DNA from: Rhizomys pruinosus
Lineage: Eukaryota > Chordata > Mammalia > Rodentia > Spalacidae
Reading direction: 5' to 3'
Assembly (NCBI GenBank): GCA_009823505.1
Contig: VZQC01005691.1
Location: 1,097,013-1,161,012 of the forward strand
DNA: 64,000 nt
In this document: piece after piece, positions 56,804 through 64,000 of the stretch
Position numbering within the stretch: the first letter of the stretch is position 1
Layout: each line of letters opens with the position of its first letter
Made by a program: the position numbers and the translations under genes
Notes under the pieces: generated by a model
Database searches by the model: none
The model's input: the letters and a program-made list of their open reading frames with translations, nothing else
Told to the model about the DNA's origin: nothing

Positions 56804-58225
56804 CTTTTCAGACAATTGGTTGTTAAGCATTTACCAGCATGTCACCACCACCTGGCACCCAGCCCTCCCTAGAAGGCCATAGTAACACCAGCTAGGTAAG
56901 AAGACTTTTTGGCCCAGCTAACTTCCTCCTGCCTTCCTGCATCCTATTAATCAAAAAATCAGATGGAAAAGAAGAAAGAAAAGGGGAAGTCTTCATAGCA
57001 TTGATGGTCTCCTAGTACAGGAATCTGAAGCCAAGGAAGAGTTAACCAGGATGAAATTAAACTTCTCATGAGGTTTAAATTGGTATTGGATTTTTTTTTC
57101 AAACATTGAAAGTAATGAGAATGCTGTGAATCTGTCCAAGATAAACTATCAAAAAAGTATGGTTAGAAAGAGTGTGCATACATTCTGTTCATCACACCTG
57201 AAATGTCTCCAAAGGGATCAAGAAAAAATAAAGACAGTGTGCATAAAGGAAAAACTAAGTGAAAAAAAATTAAAAATAAAACTACTTGCACACAATTCAG
57301 GCTCTTCAATAAACCAGAATTCTAGAAAGAAGTAACCATTTATTCAAGGAAATGAGAGCATGGGTCTTACACTGCATGATTCTCCATAGAGGATATTTCT
57401 TTTTCGTATTTGGTCCACTGGTAACTGGCTTATATGGAATATAATAAATAAGCAAAGAGCTAGTCCTCAACCTATGCTATCATTAGTCACATTTTTATGT
57501 TTCTTAGAAGCCAAATCTACCTACTGCTTCACTGTGGATCCACTACACTTTAAGACAAGTTCCTTGTATATCATCTTGGCCTCCCCAGACACTCTCTTGG
57601 GACTCCACAATCATCTTCAAGCACCCCATTTCCATCTCCATAGATGACCCAAACTCCCCAGTCTCAATCATGTGTCCTCTGCCTACCCTCCTGCCAGCCT
57701 ATCTTTGCCTTCTACTAAGATATTCTGCTCTTCCAAATAACCGTATTATATAAGCTTTACAGAAACCCTTCGAATGAGAACATTGTACTGCAAAAAGTCC
57801 AAAAACAAAGAGCAAAGTGTGTGCAGCTGGCAATTTTAGCTTTTTATAAATATATGGATCAAATTTTTCATAAATATTTGCTTAATTGAATAATTTTTAT
57901 TGACCAGTGAGATGGTCTTTTGCCAGGGAGTATGTAAACAGCAGAGGAAGAAGCCAGCAAATGGGACCCAAGACAAAGGAAGTACCAAGCCAGGAACACA
58001 CACAAGGGTCCTGAGATCTAGCACACACTCTTGAGATAAGAGGATCAGGCCACCACAGATCTCGTCACTCGCTAGGCAGAAATTTGAGATGTGGAGGTTC
58101 AGACTTTCTTCTGAGGACCTTTCAGTCTTCACAAGGGTTTTCCAAGCAAATTTCCATTGCACACATATCAATATTCTGAGTTCTCCATCACCCTTCCCAG
58201 TAATGAGAGAGAAGGTGACAGAAAG
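56804..58225. other. Unassigned interval
   Basis: About 1.4 kb. A 111-residue minus frame (58171-57836) and a 69-residue plus frame (57126-57335) show no known family features. I see no promoter, splice pattern or repeat boundary. Confidence 0.45.
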
Positions 58226-58501
58226 GCAGAAAGAAGTCTAACTGAACAGAGACTTCACCAGTAAAAAATTAAAGATGGCTGAGAAACATTCTAAAAATTG
58301 TTCAACCTCATTAATAATTAAGGAAATGCAATTAAAACTACTCTAAGATATCATCTCACTCCAATAAGACTGGCTAAGATCAAGAAAACAAAAGACACAA
58401 AATGCTGGAGAGGTTGTGGGGAAAGGGAAACACTCATCCACTGATGGTGGAAACATAAACTTGTACAACCACTGTGGAAAGTCTTAAAAATCTTCAAAGA
58501 C

Positions 58502-58670
58502 TCAGGCAACGCATGGTGGCACATGCCTTTAATCCCAATACTCAGGAGGCAGAGGCAGGTAGATATCTGTGAGTTCAGGGCCAGCCTTGTCTACAGAGTA
58601 AGTTCCAGGCCAGCTGGGACTGCAGGGAGACCCTGTCTCAAAAAAACAAAAAAAAAAAAAAAGAAGAAGG
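58502..58670 (+). mobile_element. B1 SINE with short TSD
   Basis: ggcaacgcatggtggcacat head and an A-tail. Repeat aaagactca precedes (58495-58503) and follows (about 58675-58683). Confidence 0.9.
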
Positions 58671-59109
58671 CTTAAAAGACTCAAAATGAGCCTACCACCT
58701 GACCACCTGACCCAACCATACCACTCCTGGGTATATATACCCACAAGACTCATCCTACCACAAAGATACATGAACATCTATGTTTATTGCAGCTCTCTTC
58801 ACAATAGCAAAGAGTTGGAACCAATACAAATGCACCTCAACTGATGAGTGGATAACAAAAATGTGATACAGCTAAACAATGGAGTTCTATGCAGCAGTAA
58901 AGAAAGATGACATCATGAACTTTGCAGGTAAATGGATGGAATTCAAAGCCATTGTGTTAAGTGAAGTAATGCAGCCCCAGAAAAACAAATGGGGAATGGA
59001 AGGGAATAACAACATAAGGACTGGGTCAAAGAACAGATTGATCCTTTTAAATTCTGCCCAAAGCAATAAACCTCTGCAGAGGAAAAACTTTAAAAAAAAA
59101 AAAAAAAAA

Positions 59110-59300
59110 AAAATTGTGGTGGTGCATGCCTTTAATACCCAGCACTCAGAAAGAGGCAGGAGAAATAAGGTGGATCTCTGTGTGTTCAAGGCCCAGCCTG
59201 GCTTCCAGAGCGAGCTCCAGGACACCTGGTACTAAAAGGGAGGACCCCTGCTCAAAAATACAAAAAAGTATGGGTAAAACCAAAAAAAAAAAAAAAAAAA
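59110..59300 (+). mobile_element. B1 SINE with many extra bases
   Basis: Recognisable B1 order, but with single-base additions against the family (for example taatacccagcactcagaaa, caaggcccagcctggcttcc). Confidence 0.85.
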
Positions 59301-59556
59301 AGGACTGAGAGAAAGAAGCCAGACATGTATGACAGGATATGCATGAATTGCGGGTTGGGAGAGAGGGAAAAGGGGAATATTCCTAAATATTGAACTGAGA
59401 AATGATGTCTGCATTATACTCTAAAACATCATAAAAAATTATATTTTAAAAAGAAACTCCCAACTTTGATATTCTTGAATCTGTCAACTGAATTCTGTGC
59501 AGGCCTGAAACCCTATAAAACTTCTCCTTATAATGTTTCAGAATATATATAGAATA

Positions 59557-59832
59557 GGGGCTGGAGAGAGATAGGAGGCCTTAGCGAGGGGTTAAGAGCA
59601 CCAACTGCTTCTTGCATGAGGACCTGGGGTTCGATCCCCAGCACCCACCATGCGGGCTGAGAACCATCTGAAACTGCAATTTCCAGGAGAACTCCAGCTT
59701 CCAGGGGAATCCGAGACCCTCTTTCTGACCTCACGTCACGGGTGCACAGACAATACATTCACACAAAATAAAAAAAAAAAAAAAAGTACATTCATACACA
59801 TATCAGAAATAATAAATAAAATTAAAGGAAAA
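59557..59832 (+). mobile_element. B2-like SINE with many extra bases
   Basis: Same family as the other copies, with repeated single-base or dinucleotide additions (gagagagataggaggcctta, ctgcttcttgcatgaggacc, cacccaccatgcgggctg). Confidence 0.88.
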
Positions 59833-60326
59833 AAAAATCCATGTCTTCAAATTGCCTTTTGCTTTGGAAATGTGAAGAAAAATTGTTTTACAAAAGGAAA
59901 GAAGTGTGTAATATTAGAAATAACTGGCTGTTTTAGAATCAGAAAAAGATTCAAAGTCAGTTTCCACCTCTCCTTAGATATGCACATTTGACCACCTGCT
60001 AACTTTTTAAAGACTATAATATTTCTCTGGCAAAATTATGGTGACTAGTAAATGAAATACTGGCTGTAAGGGACTCTGATCAATGCCTAACACTAGGAAA
60101 CATCCACATGGTGAATATCCTGAGTGGCCCCAAATGACCTTTCAGCTTCCCTGTGTGTGCCTGCTTTGTTGTTTATAAAATGGGTATATTAACATTCTCA
60201 TCCCTATATTGTTATGGGCAACAACATAAGCTGAACAAAACAGCTCATGTGGCACAGAGTGTAAAAACTGGGAAGGAAATACCACCCCCCCCCAGTAAAG
60301 CACTTTTCTTCAAAAATGAGGTTCCT
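59833..60326. other. Unassigned interval
   Basis: No gene or repeat recognised. Confidence 0.4.
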
Positions 60327-60550
60327 AGGGACTGGAGAAGAGGCTTGGCAGTTAAGAGCCCCAGCTGCTCATGCAGAGGACCTTGGCTTGATTCCCAGCA
60401 TCCACATGGTGGCTAACAACTGTCTGTAACTCCAGTTCTAGGGCCTCTGATGCCCTTTTATGGCTTCCAATGGCATTGCATGACATGAGTACACATACAT
60501 GCAGCCAATACACTCATACACATAAAATAAAAATAATAAAATACTAAAAT
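60327..60550 (+). mobile_element. B2-like SINE, older variant
   Basis: gggactggagaagaggcttg head, ttgattcccagcatccacat B box, and an A-rich end. Confidence 0.85.
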
Positions 60551-61540
60551 AATAACTGATATTTCCATTAAATTTAATATAAATTAAATAGAGAAACCAG
60601 AGCTAAACACAGACCAAAACCCATCTAAGTAGACAGTTTATCCTCTAATAACACTGGTAAATCAGGAGAAATGACATAAAAATCCCCAGTGTTTGACCCT
60701 TAGCAGACAAGTTTCCTCTTATTCCCACAAAAACTTTCACTGATGGAGAAATTCTACAAAGATCAGATGGTCAGACACAACGTACTGTCAACTGTGTTAA
60801 TAGCCAGACCAGCACTACTGGCTCCTCAGCGTGCATGAGAGAGGCTCGGTTGCCAACTGTGAGGAAGAATGAAGTTCAAGGCTTGGAATACACTGACATT
60901 CCTGACTCTTCCCAAATCTGGGCCGAGACTGTGGGAAAGCAGAGGGTGATTGCCTAGGGAGCACAGTAGTGATGAAAGTGAGCCAAAAGTTCAGAGGGTG
61001 GGTGAAAGCAAAGCCTGACTTCGAAGAGCCTGACAAATCCCGTCATCCTGACTGCACCATTCACCACCTAACACTTACCACGCCCACTAGGAAATTGCTT
61101 GATCAGTGAGCTCTACCATTTGCCTCCCCCCTGGGCAAAAGGGACTGTGAACTGGAAATTTCTACCAACACTGACAATGGAACACATCTTGAAATTGGGA
61201 TACTTGTTCTGATTGCATCCTGTGTCCTCAGAAAGACTAGATGTGGACATGAAGAATGACACTGTAAGAACAGAGGAAGGAGGGAAGGAGGGAGAGGTAC
61301 TTTAATGTCAGTCAGCAGGCCTAACGTTCTCTCCAAGTTGTACTAGAAATCAGACAAGAGAATGTCTCCAAAGACCAGGCCTGTCTTTGTATTTATCATA
61401 GATGGCAAATTCTGAGCAAATGTGTAATTGTCCCTCCCATGTCTGCCTGTCTTTTCTGTCTCCCAAGCCCTCATTTCTAAAATATTATAAGAAAGCCAAA
61501 ACTATGTAAAAAAAAAAAAAACTCATGGGGGGGATTGTTT
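60551..61540. other. Unassigned interval
   Basis: About 1 kb without recognised gene. A purine-rich GGAA/GGGA stretch lies at 61272-61295. Confidence 0.45.
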
Positions 61541-64000
61541 TGGGTGTTTTTCTTAATTTTTTATTGAGCTTTTGTACATTTCATACAATATTTCTTAAAT
61601 TTAGACCCCCTCCCCCTTCCATGTCTCACCTCCACCCCACCAGACTTCGTGCATTCTGTTATACATGTTAAGCCCTAGCCAGTCAACCATTTGTACCCAG
61701 ATGTCCTTGGGTGAAAATTCATCCACAGCACTCCAATCAGCCTATCTAGAAATCTTAAGGAAGTCTACTCTTCCTCACCCAGTAGTAATCAGTCTCCAAC
61801 AATTGCCAGGTTAAGGCCAGCCAGCCACCCATTTCCCTTACTCCACTCTGGGTCCTTGTCTGATTGAGTTGGCATGGGTCTTGTGCTCACTGCCACCATT
61901 GCCTCAAGTTCACATGTGTAAGCTCCCAGTGGCCTGAAAGCCTCTGCTTCCCTATGTTCATGGACCAGCCTTGGCTCTTACAGTCTGTCCGCCCCCTCTT
62001 CTGCAATGGTCCCTGAGCCACACAGGTGGGTGCAGTCATTTATTCTCTAACACTTGGCCATTTGTAGCCTTCTGTGTGCATGGCACTCTGTCCTATAAGG
62101 AAGCTTCAATGGTGAAATTCAAAGGGCACGCTAGTATTCTCTCTACCCCCTGTTCCTCTGTGTTCCATGAGCCCAGGTATAGTTCCACTGTAGATGTGTC
62201 ACCTAAGTCTGGGCATCTTTCAGACATATATTCTGTGTATGTGACCAGTTGTAGAACTCTCCATATGTTGCAAAAAGAAGCTTCTTTGATGAGTGGTGTA
62301 CAGTATAGTTGTCTCCCAGATAATAGTGTCACTACTGCACGAATACAAGTAGTTTGCTGTGTCAGTCATTATTATTAGGCTTTAGGGCTGGGTTGGGCCA
62401 TTGATTGTTTTTTCTCCTTTAGCAGTTTTTATGGTATCCTCTCTAGATATGAGAGATAAATTTCAGGTAGAAGGTTTCCAGGTCAGTTTCTACTCCATTG
62501 TTCCAAGTCCTATGTCCAAATTATGTCCTGTCTTCAGCAGTAGGATCTTATCCTAAAGTCTGGGAGATATCCAAGAGCTCAGGCAATAGCTTGTGTTATT
62601 TGGGGAGTCTCTTGAACTACTCTGACCAAACACTCAAAGGGAGGTGTCTCCTGTCTGGCCCTGTGCTCCTTGCCATGCATTCCCTGTGTATACACATGCA
62701 CTAATGTTCAGACTCTATATGTGCATTTCTCAAGGAGTTCCCTAGCCACCACATTTCTCTCTCCTCTCTCTCTCCCCATCTCCAACCTCCCTCCTCCCTC
62801 CCCATTCCAAGCAACCCCATTATTCCACCCTTCCCCCAATAACACCCATCTTCTACCATGTCCCCTCTTCTGAGTTCCCTCCTCCCCCACAACCATGGAC
62901 CCCTGCATGTCCCTTTCTCCTCCCCTCCCAGCTAAACACTCCCACCTCCCCCTCTCTTTCCCTATAATGTCTGTTCTCTACTATCCCTCTCTTTCAGGCT
63001 CTTTCTTTCCCTTTACCTCTGTGTTTTCATTTTCTTGGCTCCTGCTGCTACCAGGATATATCCATTGATGTTTAGTGTTATTATTGGAAGGCATGTATTG
63101 GTGACTTTCATTTTAACTTGTTTGTGTTTGTGGGCCTATTTTATGTTTCCATGATTATACTCTTGTTTGTTTTCTTTATGTAGCCTCTTGGGTATACTCA
63201 TGCCTGTTTTTGGTTCTTTGTATTGCTTAGAGTAGTTTCCGTAGGGCTGGTTTGGGGGACATGAATTCCTTCAGCCTATTTGTATCATAGAAATTTTTCC
63301 ATTCCCCTTCAACTACGATAGATAATTTTGCTGGATAAAGTATTTGGGACTGGCGTCCATGATGATTTAAAACTGGGATATTTTGGTCCAGGAACTTCTG
63401 GCTTTCATAGTTTGCATCAAACGGTCAGCTGTGATCCTGGTGGGTTTTCTTTCACATGTAACTTTCTTTTCTCTAGCAGCTTCCAGTATCCTCTCTTCTT
63501 CTGTACATTTAATATTTTTACTATGATATGACACAGGGATTTTCTGTTCTGGCATGTCTAACTGGTATTCTATGTGCTTCTTGAACCTCTTTAGGTAAGT
63601 TTGTCCTTAATTCAGGGATGTTTAATTCTATGATCCTGTTGAAGATCTGGTCAATGCCATTGGCCTGAGCTGCTTCTTCCTGTATGCCAAGAATCTATAA
63701 ATTTGGTCTTTTTATGTTATTCTACATTTCCTATGTATTCCTTTCTGTGTTTTTTTTTATTTTACATAACATTTGTTTAATGAGTCCATCCTGATCTTGA
63801 ATTTCATCATCCAGTCTTGATATTCAGTCATTCATTCAGTTTGTGAGGCTTTTTCATGTTGTTTCCAATTGGTTTATTGAGTTTTTCAATTCCATATTCA
63901 TTTTGGTTTGGATTTTCTTCAGTATTTCTATCTCTTTTTTGAATTCACTTTTCAAGTCCTGGATTACTTTTGTTATTTCAGTCAGCTATGTGTTTGTGTT
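61541..64000 (-). mobile_element. HAL1-like or ORF2-deleted L1: ORF1 joined to 3'UTR
   Basis: The left part (61541 to about 63050) is the Lx-like 3'UTR seen also at 36.3 and 43.8 kb, including a long pyrimidine-rich tract (62735-63020, a purine tract in the element's sense). At about 63060 it passes straight into the ORF1/ORF2 junction and then ORF1 (63555 rightward). No endonuclease or RT sequence lies between. The element runs off the right window edge. Confidence 0.7.
63367..63990 (-). pseudogene. L1 ORF1, old and broken
   Basis: The frame 63555-63367 gives EERILEAAREKKVTCERKPT and RITADRLMQTMKARSSWT, matching the ORF1 C-terminal domain seen in the other L1s (for example KPIRITADFSVQIMKARRTW). 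Sequence to the window edge continues upstream into the RRM and coiled coil in broken frames. It is more diverged than the other copies. Confidence 0.8.

Larger units (their letters stand above)
58230..59460 (+). mobile_element. L1 ORF2 C-terminus and 3'UTR with two B1 insertions
   Basis: From gaacagagacttcaccagta through the HCWWEC-region equivalent near 58435 to MEFYAAVKKDDIMNFAGKWM (58879-58940) and the 3'UTR G-rich end at 59350. B1s sit at 58502-58670 and 59110-59300. Confidence 0.9.

Noticed and set aside
61971..62378. 135-residue plus-strand frame
   Set aside because: It is antisense to the L1 3'UTR repeated elsewhere in the window.

Overview
This window looks like a stretch of rodent nuclear genome made almost entirely of retrotransposon layers. 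I find no intact protein-coding gene, no exon-intron structure and no structural RNA gene. The organism call rests on the SINE set: many B1 (7SL-derived), B2/B3-like (tRNA-derived) and B4-like SINEs, rodent-type L1 elements and ERVL/MaLR-type LTRs. This suggests a muroid or close myomorph rodent other than mouse or rat. Species cannot be fixed from the sequence. There is one assembly gap (116 N at 23521-23636).

Layout. 1-2912: 5' half of a minus-strand L1 (ORF2 start, ORF1, promoter monomers), cut by a solo LTR with a 5-bp target-site duplication (TSD). 2913-12.5 kb: old L1 fragments, B1/B2 SINEs, a composite SINE insertion and a 23-bp minisatellite. 13.7-17.8 kb: a degraded non-autonomous ERV (two LTRs, gag-like remnants, minus strand). 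18131-25895: a structurally complete ERVL-type provirus on the minus strand, with paired 475-bp LTRs, a perfect 5-bp TSD, a tRNA-Leu primer-binding site and gag/protease/RT/integrase remnants. A SINE and a retrocopy have inserted into it. 26-28.2 kb: an unidentified coding-like remnant, an MLT1-like LTR and L1 debris. 28205-31287: an L1 with a 5' end but no 3' end, flanked by a perfect 18-bp direct repeat. 31.3-47.1 kb: mostly SINEs, L1 tails, ancient L1M and MIR-like remnants and AT-rich sequence. 47151-54315: a once full-length plus-strand L1 with 13-bp TSDs, broken by a B2-like SINE and by an LTR with a 6-bp TSD. 54.3-61.5 kb: MaLR LTRs, SINEs and an L1 tail. 61.5-64 kb: a minus-strand element in which L1 ORF1 is joined to an L1 3'UTR with no ORF2 between them.

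How the parts relate: L1 supplies the reverse transcriptase that explains the SINEs and retrocopies (poly(A) tails, 9-18 bp TSDs). ERVL supplies the machinery that classically mobilises MaLR-type non-autonomous LTR elements. Every L1 and ERV reading frame seen here carries stops, frameshifts or insertions, so none looks able to move by itself.

The most useful new observations are the variable 33-bp (11-aa) repeat array in the L1 ORF1 coiled coil (3, 4 and 5 copies in three elements), the 3'-truncated L1 with a clean TSD, the ERVL insertion inside a continuous reading frame, and duplicated flanks at the N-gap that look like an assembly error.
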